Source: Tanypteryx hageni
Lineage: Eukaryota; Arthropoda; Insecta; Odonata; Petaluridae
Direction of reading: 5' to 3'
Assembly: GCA_028673005.1 (NCBI GenBank)
Contig: CM054113.1
Span: 208,931,504 to 208,995,503, forward strand
Length of the DNA: 64,000 bases
The stretch's first letter is position 1. Each line of letters starts with the position of its first letter. The notes under the pieces are model-generated. The model saw only the letters and a list, made by a program, of their open reading frames with translations, ran no database searches and was not told the DNA's origin. Shown one piece after another: positions 1-10,669 of the stretch. The translations under genes and the position numbers were made by a program.

Positions 1-350
1 ACCCAATGTTGAAATAACAGATGGCTAAAAACTCGATAAGGTAGTTACAAAGAATACGCCGATGCACTTATAGCTTCAATTCAATGACTATCGAGGGGTT
101 CAGTCGCAGATTGAACTCGATCTATTCTCGCCTTGGATGCTTTTCAAGTACAATGTAACGTATGCCTAATGTGTCTACAATGCAACAAGTATCTTGTATC
201 TCATAAACAGATGTGCGGAATGTACGGTGATTTTTTAAACACGATTTTACGATCTTTTAAAATCACTAGTACTCAATAATAATGTAGGGGCTACTTTTAA
301 AATTTCATTTTTTTGGAAAAAAACCATGTTGTATTAGGGACAATATGGTA
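1..350 (-). mobile_element. Truncated Tigger/pogo-like element end
   Basis: This is an inverted, diverged copy of the left part of the element at 14848-15568. Shared blocks, read as reverse complement, include the segment with AAATTTTAAAAGTAGCC, the ATTTTAAAAGATCGTAAAATCGTG block and the GATCGAGTTCAATC block. The outer end at about 340-350 reads CAATATGGTA, the counterpart of the TACCGTATT terminus, and the other end is cut off by the window start. No reading frame survives. The relationship is seen by eye; membership of the pogo/Tigger group is inferred from the sister copy, which encodes a recognisable transposase fragment. Confidence 0.7.
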
Positions 351-842
351 TATTTTTGTAATTATTTTTGGAAATGGGCCCTTAGCATAAAACTCTGCAA
401 AAGGATATCAAGGAAGTCTGCCTTGATTCAGATTTGGATGCGTATGAAGAAGAAAGTGGTAGTGATGGCGAGGATGAATGGTGATTCATCTAAATGGAGA
501 TCTCCACATGAAGGCCGATGATGAACCATCGGTGTGCACCCTTTTCCTGCCAGGGCGAGAGGAGTGAGCGCTAGTGCTATTATTGTATTTGCATTTTATT
601 GCATTGATCCAAATTTAAATACCAATACTATATTTCGACGTTTCTTTCCTCTAATAAGCAGCATCATGTAATTCTGCAATATGTTATCACAAATAGTTTA
701 TTAGATAGGCAATTTTTTCAGAATGTAAACAAATATTTTTTAAATACCCCAAAATAAATCCAGCTGATAGAACCTACGCGTGGGCATTTAAATCTGGCAG
801 ATAAAGGCTAAGGTAGTAATAATCTCATTACAGATTTAACAG
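351..842. other. Unassigned sequence upstream of first exon
   Basis: No gene can be supported here. A short acidic reading frame at about 409-483 ends in a Glu/Asp-rich tail with a TGA stop. It could be the C-terminal tail of a decayed transposase, but it is too short to assign. The remainder is AT-rich and non-coding, probably intron of the gene that follows. Confidence 0.3.
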
Positions 843-1831
843 GCACCAAAACATCAAAAGTTCCTCAGAATAATGCCAATGAGTGCAAAGATCCATCGTT
901 TGCAACTTCTTAGAGCCTGGCTCCTACATTTTGTAGCAAGTGTGCATGCTTACTTAATGGGACGGGTATTGCATGGCCTGGGGATGAGGCTGGAATCTGA
1001 TCTGGAGTCTGCAAGTGATCTTGATGTTATCATTCATGGTATTCTAATAAGTTTTAAAAAATTAAAAATTATTGAATAATTTGATTTCATAATTATTAAA
1101 TTAAGGAAATAAATGAACCACATTACAAATTCCTGTTTGTTTCTCATGTAGTTCATGAAAAGTATCTGGAGATGGTATATTGCCAGTGCCTCCAGCCCAA
1201 AACTGCAGACATTTTCAAGACAGCTATAATAAGGGTATGCATGTGCTATTCTACTATTTGTGTTCCTTATTGAATATAAAATTATTGTAATAGTACCATC
1301 CCATAACAGTTACCTCTTTAGGAATATATGAAGCTGCAATTGAAAGAATAATGTCTTAATGGATTGCTATCATTAGAAAAAATTTAGCATTCTCAATCAC
1401 TTATGTATATCATCCGAGTTTAAATTCATTATTAAAGTTAATATAAGGTAATTGCCACACCTCATGTTTTTATTAAATCAGTAATTCTGTTTCAGTTTGC
1501 AGTTATAGATTTGGAGAACTATCTGTGCTAGTGCAAAGCAATAATATTTTTGGGTTGCTCTTGTGCAAACGCAGCATAACCACGACAAATGATTCAGTTT
1601 GCTAGCTCTTTAAGTAAATATAATAATGTACTAAATCAATGGGTTTCTCTAATGATAGTAGTCTGTTTTAATAGGTTCTTGATATATCTATGACACTCAG
1701 CACACTTTGGAAGCAGCCAACGCAGTTGACTTCTGGCAGGCTATGTGAAATGGAAAATCAGTACATTCGATGCCATGTTTTTCTTGCCAATGTACTTACA
1801 AATGCAGTGCAACAAGGATTTGTTTGTCACA
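843..1831 (+). CDS. TUBGCP5: Gamma-tubulin complex component 5-like, C-terminal exons (partial)
   Basis: Three exons join in phase: about 843-1038 (donor GT at 1039), 1152-1234 (acceptor AG at 1150-1151, donor GT at 1235) and 1675-1831 (donor GTAAGT). Codon phases are 1, 0 and 1, and no stop falls inside. The product resembles the C-terminal GCP domain of gamma-tubulin complex component 5: an LLHFVASVHAYLMGRVLH helix, an ASDLD..I..H.KYLE stretch, a V-L-D-I-S helix, and a C-H-V-F-L-A-N-V-L helix. GCP proteins assemble the ring complex that nucleates microtubules at centrosomes. The first exon could instead start at 869. Upstream exons lie outside the window or are unrecognised, and the final exon with the stop codon was not found before the element-rich region at 2.3 kb. 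Whether the gene is intact therefore cannot be judged. The family call rests on remembered conserved positions, not a search. Confidence 0.72.
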
Positions 1832-2679
1832 GTAAGTTAATCTACCTTAAATGTAATAGCTACTTTTTAACTTGTTGTCAGAGGTTATTTATTATATATT
1901 ACTATGATGTTACTCATTTTTTGTTACAGCATTAATTTTTAGATTTATTTATTTTTAAAAATCAGTTCTACAAGTTTCATCTGTATATCAGCAAAAAAGT
2001 CTTTATGGTTTATATAAAAACCTTCAGTTGCTGGAGTAGCATTTCATAATTAAACAACATTGCAGAAATATTTTTTGGTTATAATGAAGTTCACATACAT
2101 CCGAGTATCAAAATACATGAAATATTATTGCTCATAAAATTTTAAGAATCTTTATGCGAACTATAAGGACCTCAAAACTTACATAAAAACATTCCATGTC
2201 ATGGAATCAAATGGCCATTTATTTTTAATTGGCTGGATATGAAATGCTTTTAATGCCTAGTCATATTATGCATTAAAAAAGAAAATAACTTAGAGAGTTA
2301 ATTTTTGTTGACTGCAGTTTTGACTAATACAGTAAAACCTCATTATTTTGAATTTCAAGGGACCACAAAAATATGACCTCGAAATATCCGGGTTCGAAAT
2401 AAATGAACTTAAAAAAGATGAATTTTCTTACGATCTGCTACTTGGACAGTAAAATCTCAATATAGTCTTATCTATCCATTCTGCTACAAAAGTTGTTGAT
2501 CTTACACGTTCATACATATGGCGAATTCATGAACAATAAATTTCTTAAATCTGAAAAAACCTTGATATATTTCAAAACAGTAACCTTGGACCTTACTTTT
2601 GTGGTTAATTCTGCAATTTTTACAGTTTTCTGTTTACCTATCATCATCATAGGTAGTCTTTCCGTAGACAGGTCCATGA
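1832..2679. other. AT-rich non-coding, with a mariner/pogo-like terminus
   Basis: No further exon of the upstream gene is visible. At 2328-2420 the sequence TACAGTAAAACCTCATTATT, followed by an AAATATCCGGGTTCGAAATAA-type stretch, looks like the end of a Tc1/mariner or pogo element. It may be the far end of the Tigger transposase on the minus strand at 3244-3774. Nothing else was recognised. Confidence 0.35.
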
Positions 2680-3087
2680 TTATTCTTGGTTAAACCTGGT
2701 TCTCCATAAACTCCTATTTTCCGCTGTCCTCTTCACATCTTGATAATTCTCTTTCCCTTTCAAATCGTCTATCAGCTGAAATCTTTTCCTAACTCTTTCC
2801 CTTTTCCCATCTAGTTTTTCTTCTAACACGTCTTTAATCATACTCTCTCTCCTCAGGTAATGTCCTACCCAGTTAGCCTTCCTCTTTCTGATAGTCTGTA
2901 TAATCATTCGCTTCTCTCCTATTCTTCGTAGCACTTCATCGTTTTTCATCCTATATGTCCATTTTGTCTTCAACGTTCTCCTCCAAGTCCACATTTCAAA
3001 GCTTTCCAAGTATTTGATGTCATTTTTCCTTAGCATCCATGTTTCTGCCCCATACAATGCTATACTCCATACGTAGCATTTTATCAA
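2680..3087 (-). pseudogene. Non-LTR retrotransposon reverse transcriptase, C-terminal fragment
   Basis: A minus-strand open frame of 135 codons matches the C-terminal part of insect 'endonuclease-reverse transcriptase' proteins. It has the LYGAETWMLRK motif, a W-T-W-R-R-T-L-K-T-K-W stretch, E-V-L-R-R-I-G-E-K-R, and the N-W-V-G-H-Y-L-R-R segment that follows the polymerase core. The polymerase core and endonuclease are absent, so this is a 5'-truncated dead copy. It ends abruptly at a perfect hairpin (3082-3119) and lies next to a Tigger transposase fragment of the same orientation. A degraded relative lies at 14289-14480. Confidence 0.85.
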
Positions 3088-3119
3088 CTTCTATACCTAT
3101 AAAGGTATAGAAGTTGATA
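3082..3119. repeat. Perfect 17-bp inverted repeat (hairpin)
   Basis: The arm TATCAACTTCTATACCT is followed by a 4-nt ATAA spacer and its exact reverse complement. It sits at the junction between the retrotransposon fragment and the transposase fragment. Confidence 0.95.
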
Positions 3120-3243
3120 GGTATAACTGCCATTTTCATATTGTTCATTTTCAAGCGCTTCTTGATGTCTTCTGTTACGTGGGATCAGAACATATCACAT
3201 ATAAGTAAGCGGAGGCCACCGGGATGTCTATTCCAGACATTAT

Positions 3244-3774
3244 CTATCCTTTTAATTCAACAGTTCGGTTGCTGGGCATATCAAAATTCACAGGTGTTTC
3301 ATCTATGTTACCAATATAAGATAATGGATACTCATGTGTTTGCCACTTTCTAATGACAAATTGCTGGAAACTGGTAATTTTGTCGTCGGGATCTTTCGGA
3401 AGTTTCTGTCCGATCTTGGTTTTCTGCCGCAACACCAGAGATACACCAACTAGATGTTGCCCTAAATTCTGAGCTTAGTTCTGGATATGATTTTGCCCAC
3501 TTAAGCACGTATACACGTATTGCGTTTCGAGTAGCCATTCTTTTGATTTTCAAGGATCCATTCCGAAACATGTTTCTCAACATCAGGCTAATGACAGCTG
3601 CCGGCTCTCATGGCACATTTTGTCTTTGGCATCTTCATAATTACAGATTCATTCTTTCTGCAGTCTCACACCAAATTTTCTCGCTGCAGCACAGTTATTT
3701 GATGATTTAGCGAATTTCACAATGTTTAACTTGAAACCCGCTTCCTACTTCATTCTTTTTGAAGGCGAAGCCAT
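3244..3774 (-). pseudogene. Tigger/pogo transposase, N-terminal half, broken
   Basis: Reading down the minus strand from an ATG at 3774-3772, the frame opens with M-A-S-P-S-K-R-M-K, an in-frame stop, then FKLNIVKFAKSSNNCAAARKF. That is the helix-turn-helix start of pogo-type transposases. After further stops, the ORF at 3583-3350 gives the CENP-B-like second helix region (LKWAKSYPELSSEFRATSSW). A frameshift near 3435 leads into the catalytic-domain start, which contains the family motif IGNIDETPVNFDMPSNRT. The rest of the DDE domain is missing. Several stops plus a frameshift make it a dead copy. These transposases cut and paste at TA sites. Confidence 0.82.
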
Positions 3775-3959
3775 GATGAGGGTATTCCATTTTTACCACA
3801 TCAGTGTGACCAACTGTCCTGCATTCATATTTTATTGAATTTCACACTCGTAGAGTAAATTTCAATAGTATTATTAAAAGGTGACATCAAACAAAGCATA
3901 GGAAACTACATTTCATGGGTCAAGCTCCACAAAAATAACTGTTTCTTATTTGTTGAGAG

Positions 3960-4850
3960 GGTTGTGTACTCTTACGAACCAAAGAGCTATGCCGGCGGGA
4001 GATAATTCTCCTGGTAGGACCATCCAAACCGGAAAGGTCTGAGGGGAAAAGTCAGACTAAGAAGCAGTCTTGGGGGTTTTACATCCCCCTGTGCAAGGGC
4101 AGCAGCTTGCACAGTACCTCTGTAGGTGGTGATCATGTGGATCTGAACAGCTACAGATGGGTAATTACTCTGTGAAACTGCGATGAGGAAAGCAAGGGGA
4201 AACTACCTCATTATATTTCCCACAATAGGCTGAAAAGCTGAAAATACCTCTATGGATCTTTCTGGGGTAAAATATTCCGGAGGTAAAATAGTCCCCCAAT
4301 CGGATCTCCGGGTGGGGACTACCCTAGGGGATGCACAGAGGAAATGTAACATTAATAAGAAAGCAAGTAGTGAGAAATTAAAAATAGGCACATTGAATGT
4401 TAGGACTATGACTTCAGGGGGTAAACTAGTGAACTTAAAAAGGGAAATGAGAAGGAATAATGTAGGTATAGTAGGTCTTAGTGAAGTTCGGTGGGAAGGA
4501 GAAGGCGAGATAAATTCAGACGAATTTAAGATCATTTACTCGGGAGGGGAGAAAAAGGAAAGGGGAGTGGGGATTATAATGAGAAAAGAGATAGCTGAAA
4601 GAATTAGCAAGGTAGTGACAGTTAATGATAGATTAATAGCCGTAAAACTTCAGATGGAGCCAGTGGAAATGCTTATAATTCAAGTGTATATGCCAACAAC
4701 TAATGCTGGCGACGACGAAGTAGATGAAATGTATGAACAGATTATGGAGATATTGGAGGAGGAGGGAAAAGGAAGGATCACCACCATAGTAATGGGAGAT
4801 TGGAAAAGTGATTCAGAAATACCCGAAATCGAAGTTAACACTGGTGAAAA
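3960..4850 (+). pseudogene. Non-LTR retrotransposon 5' region with endonuclease fragment
   Basis: The untranslated leader at about 3985-4250 (GCCGGCGGGAGATAATTCTC, then GGACCATCCAAACCGGAAAG) resembles the 5' end of insect elements annotated as 'craniofacial development protein 2-like'. From the ATG at 4252 the frame encodes the start of an apurinic-type endonuclease: G-T-L-N-V-R-T-M-T, N-N-V-G-I-V-G-L-S-E-V-R-W with the catalytic glutamate, Q-V-Y-M-P-T and V-M-G-D-W. The usual asparagine after G-D-W is lysine, and similarity stops there at about 4805, although the frame runs on to 4881. The reverse transcriptase is absent at this site. Confidence 0.85.
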
Positions 4851-4881
4851 AAATTCGAATTTACACAAAATTGTTTCCTGA

Positions 4882-5340
4882 CATTTAATTTAAAAGGACA
4901 ATTTTTATGTAAAAATTGGAATATAGAAGTATAAACATTCTCTAGCCAGAATTGGATAGGAGAGCCAAGCCTTGTCAAGCGAGCCACGTATGTGGTACAA
5001 TTAGTTGAGATTCAGAGACTTGTTGGTCCCAATGTTCGCCGACCCTCTCCACGGCTTTCGAGGGCTGTGGGTATCTTTAATTGCTCAATATAAACCATTG
5101 ATGATATTTATGTTAACATTAACCTTTATATTAACCATTAATAATGGAGTGTATGTGGGGTTTTCGAACTCTTTTGACCAAAGCAGAATTAACGAGCTCA
5201 CTAGGTATAATTAAATTTATAAAATATGGCCATCCAATAGCCAGAGTTTGTCATTATACTTTAATCAGTTTATACAAGATTTATTTTATTACTTAGTGCA
5301 GATGAATACTATTTTAATATTTTGTCATTCATCTCGGCTA
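4882..5340. other. AT-rich non-coding sequence
   Basis: No gene or repeat boundary can be supported. A block of about 28 bp from the end of the preceding frame (about 4823-4855) recurs with few differences at about 5609-5638, so 4856-5608 is bracketed by a direct repeat. Confidence 0.3.
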
Positions 5341-6365
5341 GGTTGTTTCCGTGTCCTGCCCAGAAATAAACGACATCAGTTTAAGTCGAGGTCCAAAGGA
5401 TGACTTCAGAGGAAAAATTACAAAGAACAAGCCACAACCAAAACGGCACCTCTTTCATTTTCGCTTTTTCAGCGATTCGCAAATCAACATTCGTTTAAAG
5501 ACTCTGCTTCAGTCCCAATATTCAATGCTTATGCAGGGGATGGTAACTATACCAATTCATCTGAGCATCAAAACAATGAGGAATTCAACAATAGGCTCTC
5601 AGAAACACCCCTAAATCGAAGTTAACACTCGTGAAAAAATATAAGAAAAGACAGCAGATGAAGGGAACGAGTATCACGCCAGTAAAAACTGTCTGCAGGA
5701 AACTTTAATGCCTCCACACAAGATCCATATGAAGAGCATAAATATGTTGGCAAAGTTAACTTTGCTGGAAAATTCAACGATGACGAATGGTTGGTTATAC
5801 ACCGATCATCGTGTATTTGTCGGTGACTCGAATGTCAGCAAAGGAAATGACGTTGAAATGACAGAGGTGATTAATAGCATGAAAACGACGTCGAAATGCT
5901 TGACATGAGCGAAGAGTGCGGCGATGGAAATTTGATGCAGCATGATGCGAGCCCAATTCACCCATTCCAGAGTGTAGAAGTGGCAGCGAGCATTCAAAAA
6001 ACATAGAGAGGTCCGAAAAAGCGGCCGAGCTCAAATCTGGAGAACATTCTACGTCCGTTACCGTCGTAGCTTCGATGACGTACACTACAAACGTGAGCGG
6101 TAACGAATCGACCGACTGCGTTACGTACTCTTTTTCGCAATGAAACGTACTCGACGCCAGAGAGAAAATACCTCGAAGCGGTCTCCGCATACGAAGAGTA
6201 CGAATACTACTCCGTCCGTATATTGGAACGAAGCCGTGAAAATGATTTACTTCAACCCGCGCTGTAAGTTGAGGAAGTGGGCCTGGTCTGGCGAGGCGCA
6301 GCAGGATATGGTGGCATGGGATAATACATGCTGTTTTTCTTGTCGGAAACGGAATTTATGAAGAC
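5341..6365 (+). pseudogene. Decayed coding-like segment, family unknown
   Basis: This stretch is richer in G+C and CpG than its surroundings. It shows short plus-strand pieces that read like protein but are split over frames by stops. Examples are an F-A-G-K-F-N-D-D-E-W piece near 5745-5790, an acidic M-S-E-E-C-G-D-G piece near 5905, a Ser/Thr-rich piece at about 6020-6140, and a Lys/Arg-rich tail with R-R-Q-R-E-N at 6140-6360 (open to a TGA). An AATAAA-like signal follows at about 6403. It could be a processed pseudogene or an exhausted transposase. No family is recognised. Confidence 0.3.
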
Positions 6366-7752
6366 GGAAAATATAAACTTGCCAACTGTGAAATAAAACT
6401 GTCCCTAACATTATGTTGTGATATTAATTATAATTTTTTTGTTGCAAAGATTTACGTGAAACCAGTCCCTTTCAATAAAAAGAGAAAAAAGTTTTTGTAA
6501 TTCTAGACTGTTTTCTTCAATAAAGGAAAGAATGATTATCTTCTTATATTCTTTAAAAATTTCAAGTTTTGTAGCAATTTGTTCCAGCAAAAAAATGCTT
6601 TTTAGATTAAAGTTTCATTTTCCTAATATCTTGGTTGTACGAATTTTTTGTAAAAATATTTTAACCATTTTTTAAAAATATTTGCCTTACTTAAAACATT
6701 TTATAAATAACTTTGATACAACGCGTTCATAAGGCTTTATCTGAATTTATTGTTTCTCCCTTTCTAAGAACGGGACTAGTTTTGAGATAAAAAATATCGA
6801 AATATATCGAAAAAGTTGCATACTGCGTTTTATTGTATTTTACCTATAACCTAAAGACAGACAGACAACCGAATTCATAAGCGTTTTTTATTTAAGCGCT
6901 TAAAATTATAATTTACATTATTAACCTAGTTTCATTTGAAATTGAAGTAAAATATTCTTTAGCTGTCGTGTACAAATCTATTCCCAAAATTTCGTGTCTC
7001 TATTTTATCTGATCTCAGAAACATTGTTTGGACAAAGGGATGGACGGACAAGCCAAATAATTAAGCCTATGTTAAAAAAAGCTTATAAAACATTAAAAGA
7101 TAAAAAGTTACAATATGTTTCCCAATTTATCAAAAACCTCATTGTCAGCATACTATCGGTACCTAAAGTTTGTAGACTCGCAGAAGATGCGGCGCGCCCA
7201 TCCTTCTCTCCCTTCCTCACTGGCTTCAACTATGTATTATAAAAATCACTATAAAAAGTTTCCGTTCATTTTAGGCTTATGAAATTAATTGATTCGTAAT
7301 ACAAAGCCCAAGACGAAGCCAACAGTGCGCGTAGCATGCCTCACAGCTTACTACTTGAGAGAAACGACGGTCTAAAGAATTAAAAAACTATCGTAAACGA
7401 ATTCAAGCTACCAATTTAAAATCTTCCACACATAATGATAAGACTATGACTCGCACTATGTAAAGATTTAGTTGCAATCGAAAGAACCGTTTCGTAATAA
7501 TGAACCGGCATTGTGACGCCTTCCGTCTTAAAGCCATTTTTCCTTCTCACCCCAAAAATTTCCACTTCGAAAAATTCAAAACTAACCTCATTCAACGAGG
7601 TATTAAATGTGCTACACGCTGATGTGCCTCTCACCAATATCCATGAAGCCTTTTTCGGGGTATTTAGCCTCAAACTCGAGTCTACCAAATTTTGGTGCCG
7701 ATAGTATAACTGTCCTTGAGGTTTGTGGGTGGGGGCGCCAATTCCATGGTTC
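6366..7752. other. AT-rich stretch without recognisable genes
   Basis: The DNA is AT-rich with frequent stops on both strands. An open frame on the minus strand at 7416-7688 overlaps another on the plus strand at 7513-7704. Neither resembles a known family, and I do not call either a gene. Confidence 0.3.
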
Positions 7753-8950
7753 GCCTATGGCAGGGCTGGCGAACCTTATATAGCTCGCGTGCCAAAATTA
7801 ATTTAATAAAAAATGTTATCTGGGTCTATTCTTACAATGTAGCATATAGTATGTCTTTTCCCACGCTGGAGGAAATTTATATTATTTGATTCAAATGATA
7901 GTATATTGAAAACAAAGTACGAAATATAGTTTTTTATCGAATTATTAGAGCGAATCCCACATCTTCTAGAATATACAAATGATATTAAACGCTAACGAAA
8001 AATAAGGTCCATTAATGGATAATGTTATCTTTAGTGGAAGTGGTACTCTCTAAAAACAGTAGGTATCTCATGAAAAATCGTTATACGTGAAAACGATTTA
8101 ATAAATGATATGAATGATGTAACGAAGAAGATGCATGACATGAACGGACTGATCCGAGGCATCAACCTCCGTTTGTCAATTTCCAGTTAAATACTTATCG
8201 GGTGTTAACGATATAATAAAAATGTGCTGTGCTGATGCCAGGGGCAGATTGTGGCCGCAAGAACACAGAGCATAATCCCTGTGTGCCGATGACACCTTTG
8301 GGACGGTTCCTTCTCGGGGTAAGATGTTTTTTTTCAAACTCTAAAGATACTAGATTTTCACACGCGTCTGCATGTAGGTAATTTCGGTGTCACCACACAA
8401 AACACACAATTCTTTATCGTTCTTTTCAATTGCACCATACTTTTCAGTCACCAATCCTTAAAAATCCTTTCGCATCCTTCACCAGTAAATTTGGCTTTTT
8501 TATTCCTCGATTCCGCCACTATTCAATGATGAAAATTAAAAGCGATATAAAATGCTTTTCATAAAAACGAAAATAACCTAAATTCACTTGAAAACACGAA
8601 GCTCCAACAACTAATAAAATAAAAAGGAGCGTCAAGTGTTTACAATAGTCGCCGATAGGTGGTATAGCTGTGGCAGCTAAAAAATTTAGTTTTAAAAATA
8701 TCTCTTCAACAACGCATTATATGAGAAAAAAATCATAATAGAACTGATGGTACCTCTTGTAAACGAAGCCTCTCTTTCGCATCGTTTCAATACGTACATT
8801 TATTAGATTTCCGGGATCACTTTTGCCATGTCGCTGTATTAGCTAGTGGCACATTTCATTTGTTATTTCATTTTGTGGCCTGCCAACCAAAATCGTTCCG
8901 CGTGCCACCCTTGGCACGCGTGCCTTAGGTTCGCCAGACCCGGCCTAGGG
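7753..8950. mobile_element. Non-autonomous hAT-type element with target duplication
   Basis: The element runs 7761-8942 (1182 bp). Its left end begins CAGGGCTGGCGAACCT and its right end, reverse-complemented, begins CGGGTCTGGCGAACCT, a hAT-like inverted repeat. The flanking octamers are GCCTATGG (7753-7760) and GCCTAGGG (8943-8950), matching at 7 of 8 positions. No transposase frame remains. A segment at about 8620-8740 is related to the repeat at 9940-10490 and to its inverted copy at 25985-26640. Confidence 0.85.
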
Positions 8951-8989
8951 CGCCAGCTGCTGGCAGCTAATCTAGGGCCACCCCTGCCA

Positions 8990-9400
8990 AGGCCTTATTG
9001 CGGTAAATTTTGTCCTCTATCCGAATACATTTTTTAATGTAGACTTCACTGATCATGGGAGAGAAAAATGTGGTATACAATAGTTGCTTGCCGAGAGAAC
9101 CGTCTTAGCGATCGATGTAAATAAAATATGTGACATTATGCTTGGGATATTCTCGAATTTTTATCTCCGAAGCTATAACTCATAATTATCTGGTCCCGCG
9201 GTCTTGTTGTGGTAAATGTTGTCCCACATCCGAATAAATGTTTCAATTGATACCTTAAATAATATATAAGATATAGGGAGAGAAAAATATGGCATTTAAT
9301 TGTTGTTTCACGGATGCCATTTAACGAGATACGAGTGTATGTACTTTTATTTAAATGCTCAAATAAAATGGAAGTTATAATTGACGGATGAAGTTCAAAA
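8990..9400. repeat. Two diverged tandem units of about 200 bp
   Basis: Unit one starts near TTATTGCGGTAAATTTTGTC (8995) and unit two near TTGTTGTGGTAAATGTTGTC (9205). Both continue through a C-C-G-A-A-T-A block, a GGGAGAGAAAAAT block and a TTGTTG/TTGCTTG stretch in the same order. A CGGACGGACGGACGG tail near 9491 is of the kind often seen at the ends of arthropod dispersed repeats. No coding content. Confidence 0.6.
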
Positions 9401-9939
9401 TCACAATTGGGCGATAAGTTTGAATAAGGGATGCTAATATTTCATTTAATTCAAATCCGCCCAGTAGCTCTGCAGATTAAACATTCGGACGGACGGACGG
9501 AGCCGACGTGCCCATAAGGCGTTCCGCTACTATCGCTTAGCTCGTAAAGAACACCTAATTAATAAAGATAGCATATCCCAGGAGAACTTTGTTTTTGGTC
9601 GGCATCCTGAAACGAAATGACGGCCGTTTAAATATTTAAAAATTTGTATTTCGGAAACGGTACGTCGGAGAAAAGACTTTATGAACCAAAAATATGCGTC
9701 TTGATATTTTCAGCTTAACGAGCAGCGTAGCGCCGAAGCCCCTGGAGCGCGCGGAGGGCGGGCTTGACGCGTGCAGCACTTAGGGGCCGCGCCCCTTGTT
9801 TATAAGTAACTTAATCGAGCATGTTATAAAAATGGAACAACTGTGGCGTAATGCAAAATATAGGAAATCCCGAGAAAATAAACTGATGTGGCCAACACAT
9901 GACTTCCTCCATATTTATATGGCAAATTACTAGTTGTTA

Positions 9940-10490
9940 GCTCTGGGATCGTTGTCAACATTTACTTCCGGTTGACAATTAAGAAAAGAAAAAGGAGCGT
10001 TACTAAGACGTAAATAAGCGTCAATTGTTAACATTAGTCTTCGGCAGGTGGCGTGGTGGTGGCAGCTAAAAATATAAGATATCTCTTAAACAATGCATTA
10101 TATGGAAAAATGTATCAAACAAAGGTTGTAGAAAATATAATTTCCTACAACTTTTATTCCGCTACATTTTTACATTTATCAAATATTAAAGCAAATATTT
10201 CAAAATAACGGATAAGTGACAAGGGTAAACACCCACTTCCGGTAGACCGATATTTACCAAAAACTAATCAGATCTTCTAACTTTTATAAAAATGTTAAAT
10301 ATAAAATTTTGCGTTGACCTAATTAATAGTTTTTGAGTTAGAGCGCCCACAAAAATCTATCACATACAGACAGACATCATCGAGAAAATAGTCGGAACGT
10401 GTTCAGGGGACCTTAAAACATGTATTTCCGTTAAAATCTCGAATTCGATTTTTTCTCTATACTTAGTATATGGAGAAAGTAACAATATGG
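9940..10490 (+). repeat. Dispersed repeat family C, plus-orientation copy
   Basis: This segment recurs in inverted orientation at 25985-26640. Shared landmarks in order are the GGCAGGTGGCGTGGTGGTGGC block, a TTAAACAATGCATTATATGG block, a CACTTCCGG block, CAGACAGACATCATCGAGAA, and a terminal GAAATACATG / TCTCTAT region. A partial third copy lies at about 8620-8740. No protein is encoded, so this is a non-autonomous dispersed repeat of unknown class. Confidence 0.7.
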
Positions 10491-10669
10491 CCCTCACCAT
10501 TATATGCTTATATTTTAGGTAAAAATTTTAACTATTAACTTGTAAGAAATGGCCAACATGAAGAATGCTTAACTGTTGTGGCATTTTCCCTTTTCAGGGC
10601 CATTTTGAATCCAAAAATTAGAAGTGAGGGAAGAATTGCAGAGCAAATTACATAAGGCGCTTTTTTCTT

